From NCBI RefSeq assembly GCF_037975245.1, contig NC_092576.1, positions 8,279,501-8,343,500 on the forward strand: 64,000 bases of DNA, written 5' to 3'. This DNA is from Apostichopus japonicus. Taxonomy: Eukaryota > Echinodermata > Holothuroidea > Aspidochirotida > Stichopodidae. The notes beneath the pieces were generated by a model. That model did not search any database. It saw only the letters and a list, made by a program, of their open reading frames with translations, and was not told the DNA's origin. Of this stretch, positions 1 to 12,251 are shown in pieces (positions within the stretch are counted from its first letter, which is position 1; the number at the start of each line of letters is the position of its first letter). Position numbers and translations under genes: made by a program.

Positions 1-1815
1 GATGTATTTCATTATTCAGCAAAATCTTTAAAACGGCTCAGGCAAAAAAAAGGATACAAAGAAAGAAAGTCCTCGAATGTTCAGTAGTATAGTCAGTATT
101 GCGAAGTTCGCCATACTGCGAAGTTCGGGCACCCTAAGAAATACACGATTTTCACCATGAAAACCTACAGGAAGAGCCAAATTTCACCAAAAAGTACGAA
201 GCTACAGTTATTTTCTCTCCAAAATGACCCGTGTGCAAGAAATAACTTACATATTTGTCAATAAAATGACGAAGATCTATGAAGTCTGTTATAATTACTG
301 AAAGAGCAACAGCGCCACCAATTTTTACCAGCGCCACACTGAAATACCAGTTCCACAATCACGAAGAATTTTCTTGGAAAACAACGTGAAAACAGTTTGC
401 AGGAAAGAAAGTTTGGCCGTGTATCTTACTAAAACACAATTCTCATAATACGTTGTTTGAACACACACGCGCGCGCGCACACACACAATCATTTATCTGC
501 TAATAATAAGCGAGATTTAAACCGTTTTATTCTTACAAAACGATAAATAATTGTCCAAACATGTTTTCAAAATATGAGAACGCTAATGTTGCGTTTGACA
601 GAGAAACGATTTTTAATCGTTTAGGATGGATATTTCAAATATACAAATATTTCAAATATACAGTAATCACAACAAAAGCCGCATTTGAAAACAGATTAAT
701 TTCTTCCATTTCCGTGAAATTTCTAATAAATGATATATGTTTAAAAAAAAATGATTTCGTGATTTTTGTGTAACAGAAGATATGTTTAAACAGCGGACTC
801 TTCGTTGTTTATATATTGCGCTGTCCATCTCCAATGCGAAGAAAATTCGCATGTAGGCTACTCTAACGTTTACAATGCGACAGTTCTGCGAAGCCTAAGC
901 TTCTCGGTACACATTCTACTCAGATATCTATTCGGCCAAGCTTCATCTTTCGATGTTCCAAATACTTTTGAAGCTAGCTTCCTTTTACTATAAAGTTGAC
1001 CAGTGAATTTTATTTCAGCGATTTCGAAGAACGGTTTAAGAAATGTGTTTTGAGTGTTATAGTGTTATGTGCAACGAATGTACGTACGAACTGGGCATGA
1101 CAGGCTGTATACGTACGTTCGCCATTTGTAAGTAATATATAATAGGCAATCACCTGTGCGTGTACACGTGTGTGCGTATTTGCGTATTTGCTGCGGAAAT
1201 GGGAGTGCTAACTTCAAGCCGCTCGTTTTGCCTATTTGCCTGAACTACGTCATTCACCAAGTTGATGCTTTCGAACAAACGGTGCTTTTGGTGAGAAACT
1301 GGTGAATTTGAAAACCAGATTTCTACAAGAAGAAAACGTCGAATGGGAACAATTTTCACCTGGTTAGAAAAAAAAAATATATAAGAACTATGAGGACAAT
1401 GTATCCAAATCTTATACCAGACAATTGTTTTAAATGATAGGTTTGTTACCTTAAATTTTGAAGTCATAAGCAGCTTTCACCTAATCTCATCGTTCCTGCT
1501 ACAATTTTGTTTGGACTCAAGTTAACCATAATATGGGCACTGGAATTGTTCCTATAGATTGTTTTGGTTTGAGATATTCATCTTTAAAATATGCTAATAT
1601 CTCTGGAATGCTCCTTTAAGGTTAAATTGATAGCGATATCGTGCTCCCAAGTGCAGACCTTTAGTTATTGTTTATATACCACAGAATATCAAACATTTTA
1701 TGTAGTTTTCTCTTTGGTTTCTCTGAAAAGAACACATCTCTTCTGTACATATTTATGATAACTATACCTAGTAATGTCGTTTAAGGTACGCTATAGATAT
1801 TACAAAGTGTGCGTA
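1..1815. other. Intergenic, no gene seen
   Basis: Only short open frames without homology, several lacking an ATG start. A purine-pyrimidine microsatellite (CA, then CG, then CA steps) lies at 461-488. I recognise nothing else. Confidence 0.5.
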
Positions 1816-1823
1816 GAAAATAT

Positions 1824-2178
1824 CAAGGGCGTAGGAACCGGGGGGGGAGGCTGGGGGCGCTAGCCCCCCGGTGAAAAATATGGGGGCGGAGGTATCATTC
1901 CGCCCCCCCCCCCTCTGCTCCGCAAGTCAGAAAACCCCTTTTTCATTTCCAAATGAGAAAAAAATCTCATTTGGAGCACCAAATTGCATCTAAGGCCAGG
2001 TGAAAATGCAAAATTATTTACAAAATGGAGTGGGATGTTGAAGTGTGCTATATTGCACCAAATTGCATCTGAGGCCACCTGGAAATGCAAAAAAATTCAA
2101 AAGGGAGGGGGTGTCCCCTCCCCCAAGCCGGCCATCAGTCTTCAGCCACCCACTCAAAAGTACATTCCTACGCCACTG
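1824..2178. mobile_element. hAT-like MITE, copy 1
   Basis: A 355-bp element begins CAAGGGCGTAGGAACC and ends CCTACGCCACTG, so the termini are inverted repeats sharing GGCGTAGGAA. The ends resemble the hAT consensus CAGNGGCG. The direct repeat GAAAATAT (1816-1823 and 2179-2186) flanks it as an 8-bp target duplication; the match runs to 10 bp if the first CA is not counted as element. The interior has G- and C-runs and no coding capacity. A second copy lies at 49249-49600. Confidence 0.8.
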
Positions 2179-2186
2179 GAAAATAT

Positions 2187-4554
2187 CATAACACTAGGAT
2201 TTCGGAATACGACAATACTGTATTAATTAGCTATAATAAAGCAAAGTAAAAGCCTGGTTCGATCTCCCTTCGAACAAAGCAACTAACACATTATTTTCAT
2301 TAGAAAAGTTGTTAGGTTGGCGGTGAAACTGCGGGCAGGAGTCGAGACAGTGTTGTTGGAAATTTACTCCTCTTTTAGCGCAAAGCTTGCAGCGAAAAAT
2401 TTGCGGACATTCACCCCCTCCCCCCGCTACCCCATTTCCCGGTGCCTGGTGCCTTGAAGTACTGTTAGTGTTTTGCAAGAGATAGATGATCTATACTAAA
2501 ACGTAAGATTATTATGAACAAGAGACAAACATACGAATTTGGTAGGTTTGAGCTTTCTCCATTGACAAACGACATTTCTTTTGCAAGTTGGTACTATTTG
2601 TTATATTAACGTTGCAAGTTTTTGATGAAGCGATTATATTTGATTTAGGATTATGCTTGCATTTGATGCTGCGGATAACAGTTAAAGCTGTATGTGATCT
2701 TTAGTATAAGGAATGGATTGTTTTCCACTCGATTGTTTTCACTCGGTGCTACTGCATAATAATATGATTCCCATGCAAATATGAGGTATTACGGCGTTCC
2801 GTAGATCAAAAGTAGGCTTTTGCGGTTTGCATGCCTGGATCATCGAATTTAAGATGACCTGGATGTATCTCTTAACAGCACGTAAACGTACCAACCATGT
2901 GGACGGTCATGTGACGTGATCCCAGGTGCTACTTTATTTAACCCTTTGTCAATTCGGAGAGATAAATATTCCGTAGACAACAGAACGCCACTATAACGGG
3001 CATTTACGGTAAATTTGATATAATAATTGCTTAGGTTACGATGATAACGTTGTTTAGATTTTACTTTCCGTCTAATAGAAAAGCTGTATGGACCCTGACT
3101 ACATTTACTGTCAAAGTTTTATAGATTCCTTACATCGGTCATAGGCGCTGGTTTACGCACAAACACAGCAATGAGCCTTATGTTGCTAAGGAGCAAAGAA
3201 TCCTGTCGTCTGCTGTGTATATGCACATTTATGTATAGTCCTGATAAGCGCTGCGTGTGTTCCAGTTACAGTTCAATTTTTTTTAAGGAAAATACTAAAA
3301 ATAGCAACTTTGGAATTGAAAATTGCGGTAAACAATGAGAAAATGTACCACTTAGCTAGATTACACTGTTCCTTGTAGCTTCACAAGGAATGTTATAGCT
3401 ATGAGATTGTGTTATTAGTTATTGTAGAATATACATTCAAGGAGTAATATAAGAGTTGAATGCTACAAGGGATCGTCCCCCAATTGACGTAGTCGTCAAT
3501 AGAACGCCAAAGGTACCTCAGGTGGCGTTGCTACTGAGACTGAGACTGGCTCGTTGTGCCCTCTTACGGCTAATTTTCCCAAGTAAGGGCACAATTAGTT
3601 TCGCAATCTGCTTGTGTTCCCGGAATATGGGATCGAGAACTTGTGGAAATGAAATTGCCACTTACAATCATTGGATTTTTGTTTGCATGGGAATAAGTTC
3701 ATATTATCCGTACAGTACGCTGATAGGAGTAGGAACTGAGGTATGAGTAATGGGTTAAGTTTCTCCTCAATCATTTTGTAAAATAACAAGCCTTAACAGA
3801 GAATGAAGGAAATACATTTTCAAATTTTTGAAATTTCAGAATAATCCCCTTTGCTGTAATTATTTTGTGTTTCAAAATTGCTATGAAAGACAAGCACTGT
3901 CTGAAAATGCTACCCCCTTCACGCACCTCCATCTAACACTAAGCAGTGCACACAATCGGAAATAACATGCTATACGCCTCTGGGTATGTAGTCGTAATTA
4001 TAATGTAGAAACTGGAATTTTCTGTGTTTACTTTTCGAAGCCTTCACTCTGCCAGTCAATGAAGTCGCGGTCTTAGAAAAGCGTAGTCGGTTTCGAAGTC
4101 GACGTACACTCCAGTTAAAAATAATGAATACGTTAGCAAATGTACTTTAGAAGTTTATTATTTTAAACTTGGAAGAAGAACCAATCATGAAACAGTCAAT
4201 CGTTTATTCGTGAGCTGAATCACAGCTTATTCCGGATAATTTGTTATTTCTGAAAATTTTCGAAATAACCATCTTGATAGAGGTTTTACTTAGTAAGCTA
4301 TTTTTTGTGGTACAAATAACTGCAAGTTGTCACAAGACAAATATAGATTGGATCAAAGTACTAAGTTGATTTTTCTTAGAAAGTATCATGTGCATCATTA
4401 TGTAACCCTGTCAGGGTAATCGTGATACACACCTGACGATGATCACACAGTCACGTTTTCTATGCAAGGGAGCTGTGGTTGCGAGCGGATCAGTCGTTCG
4501 GTTGTTTTGTTGCTAGGTTCTTTCCTGGGTGACTTTTCTTAAAAATCGTAAGCA
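2187..4554. other. Intergenic, no gene seen
   Basis: No recognisable protein, RNA or repeat. The longest open frame (3456-3746, 96 codons) opens on TTG and resembles nothing I know. Confidence 0.45.
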
Positions 4555-4595
4555 ATCGCTTCTCGGACTTTTGGCTAAGATCATGTGTAGAATCT
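4555..4595 (+). pseudogene. U2 snRNA 5' fragment
   Basis: The first 41 nt of U2 snRNA are recognisable: it opens ATCGCTTCTCGG and contains TTTTGGCTAAGATCA. I count three mismatches to the vertebrate U2 5' end (C to A after CTCGG, then A to T and T to A further on). The match stops at about 4595, before the branch-point-pairing and Sm regions, so it cannot encode a working U2. It is probably a truncated retrocopy or part of a snRNA-derived repeat. Confidence 0.75.
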
Positions 4596-5259
4596 CTTTC
4601 TACGGAAATTTGCCAAACTTAGCCCAATACGTATAACGTGTATACCCTTACATTAGTGTAATTTTACTTGTTTCTAGTGGTAAGTTACTTTTTTGTGCTT
4701 CATGATATCAATTGAATAAAAACTGTGTAAATTTCGCTCCAAGGATGCGCCCAAACTTAGTATGTATTGTGATATGACGTAAACTTAGCAAAGAACCAAT
4801 CATGAAACAGCAATCGTATTTTAATGAGTTAAACATATCGTTTGCCAGTTCATGGTTTCTTCTCTCTCGTACAACTACAATCTGTCCTTGTACAAGGTTT
4901 AACCTGTTCTATTCTGTTATTGTACAGTACAGTGTAGAGCACGGTAGTACACGGTATACACAGATTCCCCATATCGAGAAAGGCAATAGTATTTTCCAGT
5001 GGGCCAAAAGGGCCTCTTGTTTCAAAGTCCCAGTGCCAGAGGTTTCCTTACCTATGCCCAAGCTCACCCTCATTAAGTGCCATACGCTGTAAACAACTGC
5101 ATTTATTTCTACGTTTACATTGTGCATTTCGAATTTAGCGAGGTTGATATTCAAATCGGACCGAGTGGAGGTATGCGGTAGACATACTCTTTACAAACGG
5201 GTCACTTGATTTGTACACTTGAACGCAACGCTTTTGGTTTTTGTGCTCTGGTTATACAC
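4596..5259. other. Intergenic, no gene seen
   Basis: No gene recognised. A 20-bp segment at about 4793-4812 (AAGAACCAATCATGAAACAG) repeats one at about 4178-4197. Confidence 0.4.
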
Positions 5260-8111
5260 TCATGTGGATTTTTGTTATCCCTCTTATATCCATGAGTATT
5301 AAAACCAAAGTTAATGCAAGTCTCATACCCTTTTCAAATAATATCAAGTAGTGGCCACACATTCAGCTGTCTAGTCGATCTAATGATTTTTGTTTAAAGT
5401 TTTAAAGTATATTCTTTTCAATTTCAATGGACTTGTCGTTATAAATGTTAACCTAATATTACATTTATCTAAGAAGTGTAGGCAAACTGAGAAACAAAGA
5501 GAATGAATAATACGTTTTTTTTTCAATTTTATATCCACTGTTATGAGGGGTCTAAGCACGCTGAATTCCGCTTCAAAGTTGTGACTGACATGATACCAAT
5601 TTGGGACCGACTACTGAATTTTACAGAAGGAAGAATTCCGATACAAAATTTTCCGAGTCTGAGCTGAACTAAGGCCTTGATCGTGAGAAAGTATCCATTG
5701 CGTTGATCCAAAGTAAATTTTTCTTTATAAATGATGTTGTCGGTGACAAGCGGAACATTACCAGATTCACAAAAACATTGTAATCAATGAAACGATGTCA
5801 TACCATAAGTATACAGTTTTGAGTCACATGTCTAACTATTCATGGAAGTCTGATGTTTTGCCCCATTCACCCTGCGAAGGAGCGGTAATCCTCCTCCACA
5901 GTCTGCTAAACGTGAGCAGATATTTCGTAATGAATGTGATAAATAAATTATCATCTGTGATCAATCAGTTTTTGATAAGTATTCACTCATATCCGATTCT
6001 ATTCTAAAGATGTATGATCTGAGAACTGAACTGATAGATAGGGGGAAAATGTTGGTAATGATGGATTAGTTCTTTTAATCTTTTTCCATGTTGGACAAAG
6101 TTGTAAGATTTATAAAACATTCAGATAGCTTTTAAGCATTCAGATGAGTATAACTTATGATCAAAGTAAACCATTGGCTGATTTTAAAAGCTAACTACTC
6201 TCTCTTCATCACCAAATATGAAAAAAATATTTGGACACGGTTAATTCAAAGAAAGAAATATTGGAATAATTCAGTAAGATTTTAAGTACTAAGTGGCAGT
6301 ATGCATAATTAAACTATGATGAGTACGGGAAGTAGGTCTATGACGTGTAGCCTAGCATTAACATTCGAATAGCTGGAAGTGTTGCCATGGAAAATTGTTT
6401 TCGTACGCAAATTAAGTTTGATCGCAAACTACATTTATTTGATTTTCATAAAAAGGTTACAACAGATGGCGTGTACTTTAGGAACTTTATTATGTTCACC
6501 CGATGCAGAATTTCACGCCTCTAGACTTATACTGCAACTCAGCAACTGGTATATTTTGTTTCCACTCATTGGAGTGTGAGAAACTGAGCGAGTAATCACC
6601 AAACCCACTCACCCCACGGTCCCACCACCCTCCATCCTCCCAGTCACCCCAACCCTCACGGATGTTTAGTCTTGAATCTCCGATAGGAATATGTATTGAA
6701 TACGAGGCTGCCGCGCGAGGCACACTTAGACAACAACTCAGCGGAAAATGAGTACATTTTACCAGAATTTATTCACCAATTGAACATACAGCTTTACAAA
6801 CTTCTACGAGACTTAAGGTGACACGTATCAATATGCAATGGTTGTAGCTTATTTAAGACCGTTTTACAACTCATGTGCAATGCCAACGGTATTTGATAAA
6901 AAGTAAAAAGTATTTGTATAAACTGATCATAAAGAAACATATATTTTGAAATTTGTATGACGTAATGATATCTCATTTGTTTATATGAAACTGTTGCACA
7001 ATTCTCACTGAGATGGAATCTGTATGGATCGTCAGATTTCAGTCCTTTTTCGACATTATAAACATCACCAATTAATATTATATAGACATATATTGGACAG
7101 ACGACACTATAATGACTAGGAAAATTATTCCACGGCATTCAACTCCCATGGGATTTGTTTATAAAGCAAAATGATTAATTCTTGTCGCTATGACATATTT
7201 TATATGTTATTGATCATTTACACACAAAAAACACTGTAATTCATTGCATATTTTGCAAAGTAACAGCAAAAAAGAGGATCATTCAGTCATGTATTAACCC
7301 CGAGTTACCTGCACACGAAATCCAGTCAACATGTATTATTCACAACACTGCATTATGTTAAGCATAGCAGAGACATACGCAGAATAGTAACCATTGAAAA
7401 TAATGCAGTGATGTTGCGATACAAAATATACGTCATGTAGAATAACATTAAATGATAATTCAAAACACAATACTTGCGGTAAGAAGTTAAGAAAAAAACA
7501 GTAGAGAATTATGCAAACAAACCGTTTGGAAACAATATAATATAATGTCATTCTTAAAGAAACTTTATCATATATAATTGATTTTGACAGTGAAATTTCT
7601 CAAATCATTTCATTTCTCATTCATATTCATTTCTCAAATCGTGTCATACTTTAAATTAACATGAACTTCAAGTGGGCTTCAATTAAGTTTTGAAATTCCA
7701 CAGACATCAAAGATAGCTCATTTTCTTTGCTTCATATGTAATCGAAAGAGATACACATTTTAGGTGAAGTGACATTCTCTTTTACATGATGCTCAAATTT
7801 AACATTGACTTATTTATACTTATTTTATACTTATTGGATGTAGTAGCGATGATATTCTTTTGTGAGAAAATTCAACTGTTGGAGGTAAATGAGGAGGAAG
7901 CCAAATTATAACAGATTGACATATTCCTCAACGATCAAAGGAACGAATAAAAAGATAGAGAAATACTGTAGGGAACTATTATTTTCTGAAATGATGTTTC
8001 GTTCATAATGTCAATTTTATAGTCCTATTGTTATCATTTGCTTTATTTCATTGGTGAAACTTGGGTAAATTAGGTAAAATTGTTGACAGACAAATGTTTA
8101 TCCATTTTCAG
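5260..8111 (-). repeat. 3' flank of LRR unit A
   Basis: This non-coding spacer lies downstream of the minus-strand pseudogene A and recurs beside other copies. 5260-5500 matches 17258-17460, 5470-5600 matches 19130-19200 and 39095-39230, and 6660-8111 matches 19410-20951 and 39250-41328. In unit C a gypsy fragment sits where this copy reads straight through (about 5455-5470), so A preserves the empty site. No open frame inside it is conserved between copies. Confidence 0.75.
8042..8047 (-). terminator. Poly(A) signal of LRR-A
   Basis: AATAAA on the minus strand, about 65 bp past the ancestral stop. It is kept at the equivalent place in C, D, E and F. Confidence 0.55.
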
Positions 8112-9621
8112 TTACGTTGGTACGCCTTCACTTATCGACACACAATCTTTCGTACTAACTTTAAAAGTATTAGAAATAGAAACAACGTGATAATAACTAA
8201 ACCGAATGCTAACACCCGACCGTTTATATCATGATCAACTACTGTAGTATCGCCGCTCACTGTAACAGATACAATATGAGTTAATGTTGTTTTCTCGTGA
8301 TCTGTTTCGCATCAATTCAGATTTACTGAGGTGATCCTTTGATTATTGTATTCATTGGGTGTCGCACAACTAGGATAAAAACTCTCTCGAGTAGTAGATA
8401 TTAGTAAATAATCCCTCAAATGAATTGCATGGCAATCGCACTTAATAGGATTACCTAAAAGGTATAATGTTGTATGTGTATGCAAGTTTGCATTCGTATG
8501 CATTCGATTCGGTTTCCAGCCAAATCGAGGAACCGAAGATTGGGATTGTTAGAAAAGAGATTTGGACTCATCGACTCTATCTTATTATATCCAAGTGAAA
8601 GAGCACTTAACTTTTCATTTTGATTAAAAATGTCTCGATCAGCAATTTTTCTAATAAGATTGCCAGACAAGTTAATTAGTTCCACGTTAGGGAACTTTGA
8701 AAAGAATGGTGGAGATATATCTTCTATGAAATTATTTTTTAGTCCAAGATGAACCACTGATGAAGAGTTGTAATTAAACCAATTTATTGGCAAATTTGAA
8801 ATATTATTATGGCTGAGAATGACAGAACGCAGTGACGTGAATCCGTAGAAATAAGCTGAATTTAAGTTGACCAAGTAGTTATTTGCTAATCGTAGATATT
8901 TAAGAGATTTATGGTAAACATATGTTCCAGTAAGAAACACTAACTCGTTGTCATCTAAATAAAGACATTCCAAATTGTGCAGGAAATTAAGTATATTAAG
9001 GGAAAACATTGATATTTTGTTAAAGGATGACTTCAAAATTTTCAGCGAACCAAATCCACGTAATGTATCGTCTTTAACTTCCACCAATCGATTATGCGAT
9101 AAATTCAGGCTTTCTACAGAAGTTGAATGTGCTACAAAATTACCAATATCAACGATACCGTTGTTATTTAAATACAAATTTTTCAAATTCATCACGTCTT
9201 TGAAAATTCTTGTGGGCAGTGTTTCGATATTGTTATAATATATATAAATATTCTTCAATTTCGTCAAATTTCGAAAAACTGTCGAATTAATATCATCAAG
9301 CAATAGCTTACCATTGTTAATAAAGGATAAATCGTTCAAGTTACTCAGATCGGCGAGAAACCGCCAGTCACCATTTTGAATGACTGTTGAGTTACTATTG
9401 GCTATGATCAGATCCGTCAACTAATGAGAGAGTTCCTTTTCAAACTGGTCGGAACTATTTGACATAAGTTTGCTGCAAACTAGATTTGTAGACAACGGAC
9501 AACAGTTGCATGGGGTAGGATTCTCGCATTCATCATATACGTCCCAATATAAACCACAACTATGAGAACACATTTTCAAAACTAAAAATATCAACGTCGT
9601 GAAAATAAAATATTGAGACAT
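8112..9621 (-). pseudogene. LRR receptor copy A, pseudogene
   Basis: This is a member of the window's 506-residue LRR receptor family. The ATG is at 9619-9621, the signal peptide and Cys-rich cap are readable, and the LRRs follow. Lesions relative to intact copies: (1) AAG to TAG at codon 67, just after KELSH; (2) a net 10-bp loss near 8485-8510 that removes the LRR13 segment and shifts frame; (3) AGA to TGA after SVNLN, near 8313; (4) a 1-bp deletion in the last codons. With four independent lesions it cannot make the receptor, although a 66-residue secreted peptide could be made from the first segment. It belongs to the same subfamily as E (SHSCGLYWDVYDEC, LTDLIIANS), and its 5' flank matches E's. 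Confidence 0.92.
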
Positions 9622-9855
9622 TGTCCTTGAAATGATTAAACCTTATTGACCTTTCAGTGGCAAAAGGACTGACCAGTAACGATATGAGTCAAGAGTGTGG
9701 GAGTGTCTGGATATAAACTACCATAACGAACATTTTGAGTGATAAGATCGTAAGCAGAAGGAAACCAGTCTTTGTAGGAAATCATTAAACGATTTTATCG
9801 TTTCTTATAGAACTTACGTACACGTTCCTTCACGTATTCCGCTCACGTGACGTCG
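9622..9855 (-). promoter_or_regulatory. Candidate promoter of LRR-A
   Basis: Conserved 5' segment of the family. TGAGTCA (AP-1 heptamer) is at 9685-9691 and TGACGTCG (CRE-like) at 9848-9855. The latter overlaps CACGTG, an E-box shared only with copy E. No clear TATA box is visible. Confidence 0.4.
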
Positions 9856-10370
9856 TTTCTGTTGTTAGTATCTTCGTTTGTTTCGGATATGAATAGGATT
9901 TTTCTCAGGTTGAAACAAATCTTCTGCTTTCAGGTTACTTGTCACTTGACGATATACAACGCAGAGCTGTTGGCATAGAACTTGTTCTCTCTGGATTGCT
10001 GTGAATCTATTCACTCAATGAAACCAACTTTGGTAGTGTAGTGTCATAAACACCAACACTTCTTCGTATATTTATGATAACATTTATTTTAATACCCAAA
10101 CTCCAAATGTGATCGCATGTGATCACATAACGGACAACAGTTGGACGGGGTAGGATTCTCGCATTCATCATATACATCCCAATATAAACCACAAGCTTGA
10201 GAACACATTTTCAAAACTAGAAATGTCAAAAGTGGGAAAAGGTTTGACCAGTAACAAAAGGAGCTAAGAGTGTGGGAGTGTTCGGATAGAAACTACTATA
10301 ACGGACATATTGAGTAATAAGATCGTCAGCTGGAAGATACCAGTCTTGGATTGGTTATATATTCTGTTTT
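9856..10370 (-). repeat. 5' flank of unit A with fused LRR fragment
   Basis: Matches 43084-43530 of unit E and, more distantly, 22702-22980 of C. At 10117-10128 the palindrome ATGTGATCACAT marks an abrupt junction into an LRR N-terminal relic. After the relic, promoter-proximal sequence (GACCAGTAAC and onward) appears a second time. Confidence 0.7.
10128..10230 (-). pseudogene. LRR N-terminal relic A'
   Basis: About 100 bp matching the signal-peptide end and Cys-rich N-cap of the LRR family (CGLYWDVYDEC region, then PTPSNCC). The start codon and first residues are deleted, and the sequence breaks off upstream at the ATGTGATCACAT palindrome. An equivalent relic sits at 43386-43511 in unit E, so the fusion predates the A/E duplication. 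Confidence 0.8.
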
Positions 10371-11690
10371 CAAATCTCCAAAGATTTTTATAGCTCTGTA
10401 GTATTTATCAATGTATGTGCTGGCTAAGAAAGATCTCGTCTTTAATATTTACGTGAACAAATGAAACCATGTTAAACCATGGTCATCTTTAATCATTAGT
10501 TTGCTGGAAGGATAAAAGAAGACGTGCTTGCACCGAGAAAAGAGCCTTTGTCCATTAAATTAAAACTAATGGCTTAATCATTTACCTATAACCTTTAAAT
10601 CCCTTTTAGTCGATACATTTTCTGAACCAAGCAAACTTTGTAGGCTAATTCATAAATATGAATACTACGCAGAATACTATAGAGAATTTAAAATTAACTG
10701 CAATCAAGACTAAGATGGCAGTTTACGATGCCTAAATCATCAGTACTCTCCAATACAGTAGTGAAGCTTAGGCAATGTAGAACATACACGACGACAAGGG
10801 GAATCGTTTCTATACCCACGATGCGTGCGACGAATCATAAGCTTTACCTGGAGAAAGAATGTTCCAAACTCCCACAAAACTCCCAATGTACATATTGCTC
10901 AGCCTGACAAAGGCTGCTCTGGTCTGGTCACGTATGCAGAATGGAGGATAGTAGATTCCCAATGAGATCCTGTATCTCTAATTTTTAGTTGGGAAGATGA
11001 GCATTGGACAGCACTAACTACCCCACCTGCCCACGAAGATATTTGCAAGGGCGATATAAAACGTCTGGAAGTCAACACAGACCGATGCGAGGATGTAGCA
11101 AGGAACCACAAACAATGGTGCTTTGTTCCTCGCCTAACTGAAAAGTCAACAAAAGGAAATTTATTACTCATCAACTGCTTTGAAGATTCATGTTACTATC
11201 TTCAAAATGTATTACAAAGTATAACAGCTGGCATTTCTAGTAAGTTGCCAGGTGTGTGTTTGTTTGGGGGAGGGGGTAAGAGTGCAAAACATCATTTAAC
11301 TGTATTTGATTTGATTCCGATAGAGTCCGTATAACTAACTCTTTATCTAACGTTTAGCTATATTTCCATCGATTTTTGTTTTTATAGAAAGTACAGAGTT
11401 CAGAGTTGATTTATCTTCATGAAAACATCAATACCCATCTTCTCACGTTCTAGCCCGATGATGAGTTTTATTAAGAGCGATATACTTCATCAGCTAATTT
11501 ATTACCAAGACAAGTCTTACTTTTTCATAATTGTGTTCTAGAGAAAAAAAACAATTATTGACGTACTGGTCAATACCTGCCCCTCAAGGATATATTTGAA
11601 TAACAGTATTACAAGAGGACAAATGAAGGCTGAAATGGTAATACAGATAATATCAATTAGATAGAGTGATAAAATGTGATTTCGATGTCT
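10370..11690. repeat. Inverted copy of the inter-unit spacer block
   Basis: Reads as the reverse complement of 27690-28760, 48600-50280 and 57800-59110. In those places the block lies on the 3' side of LRR genes D, F and G. Here it lies on the 5' side of A and is flipped. It contains the LINE C-terminal fragment listed next. Confidence 0.75.
10735..11250 (+). mobile_element. Non-LTR retrotransposon C-terminal fragment (family 1)
   Basis: Frame-broken remnant of the last part of a LINE polyprotein. Readable pieces include WSGHVCRMEDSRFP, then HEDICKGDIKRLEVNTDRC and ARNHKQWCF. These match the pattern after the reverse transcriptase in many animal LINEs (W-GHV-RMED, then an R/K-rich stretch, then D-R--W). 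Stops and frameshifts interrupt it. Other copies run on the minus strand at 27890-28400, 49040-49890 and 58220-58720. Confidence 0.7.
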
Positions 11691-11945
11691 ATTGACTTAT
11701 ATTGCTACATACGTTGATTGCATTGGTTTAACCTTCACCTCTACTGATATCTCGCAGAGGTATTGTGCATCATTTGTCTGATTTAACGTGAATATTTGAC
11801 TCAGAAAATAAAACTACCTTTAAAAGGCAAGTGTTCAATACCGATTTGAAATGAATTGACAAAATATTTGTTTCTAGGTTTTTATTTCAGCTAAATCACC
11901 TAACCTCAAGACATTAATACTTTGACAGATGATGAAGTGGTGAAC

Positions 11946-12251
11946 GACAGAATACTAGTAATTTCTTTTGATTATAATAAGATAGATTTGATCTTTAATC
12001 AAAATCTTCAACTGCATCTTTTCGATTTTACTGGAAATCAAGTAAAATTTGTTCACGAAAACATATTTCACCACTTACACAGCTATACAGTGTTCACTCT
12101 ATTGGAGACTCCTATTACGTGCGATTGCTATGCTATACACTCGAAAAATTATGTATTAAAGTCTCAATTTCACGATCACCTTTATCTTCAATGTGCCACA
12201 CCAACTGAATACCATGATCAAAAGATCCACATGGTAAACTTTTCACGATGT
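11946..12251 (+). pseudogene. Divergent LRR receptor relic B, opposite strand
   Basis: The plus strand encodes the last LRRs and LRRCT of the family in diverged form: ISFDYNKIDLIF, then LFDFTGNQVKFV, then the cap ETPITCDCYAIHSKN and a spaced C...C ending NFSRC. Alignment to the intact copies starts near LSLEYNKIES and ends at the last LRRCT cysteine. The stalk, membrane helix and tail are absent; the frame closes 19 residues later with unrelated sequence. Upstream the frame has a stop at 11901-11903 and no ATG. Identity is far lower than between A, C, D, E, F and G, so this is an old copy, inverted relative to the others. A pyrimidine tract plus CAG at 11881-11890 could be an acceptor site, but I cannot support a gene. 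Confidence 0.75.

Noticed and set aside
2250-2275. tRNA B-box-like GGTTCGATCTC
   Set aside because: No A-box or cloverleaf could be drawn around it.
3456-3746. 96-codon frame
   Set aside because: TTG start, no motif, no conserved copy elsewhere in the window.
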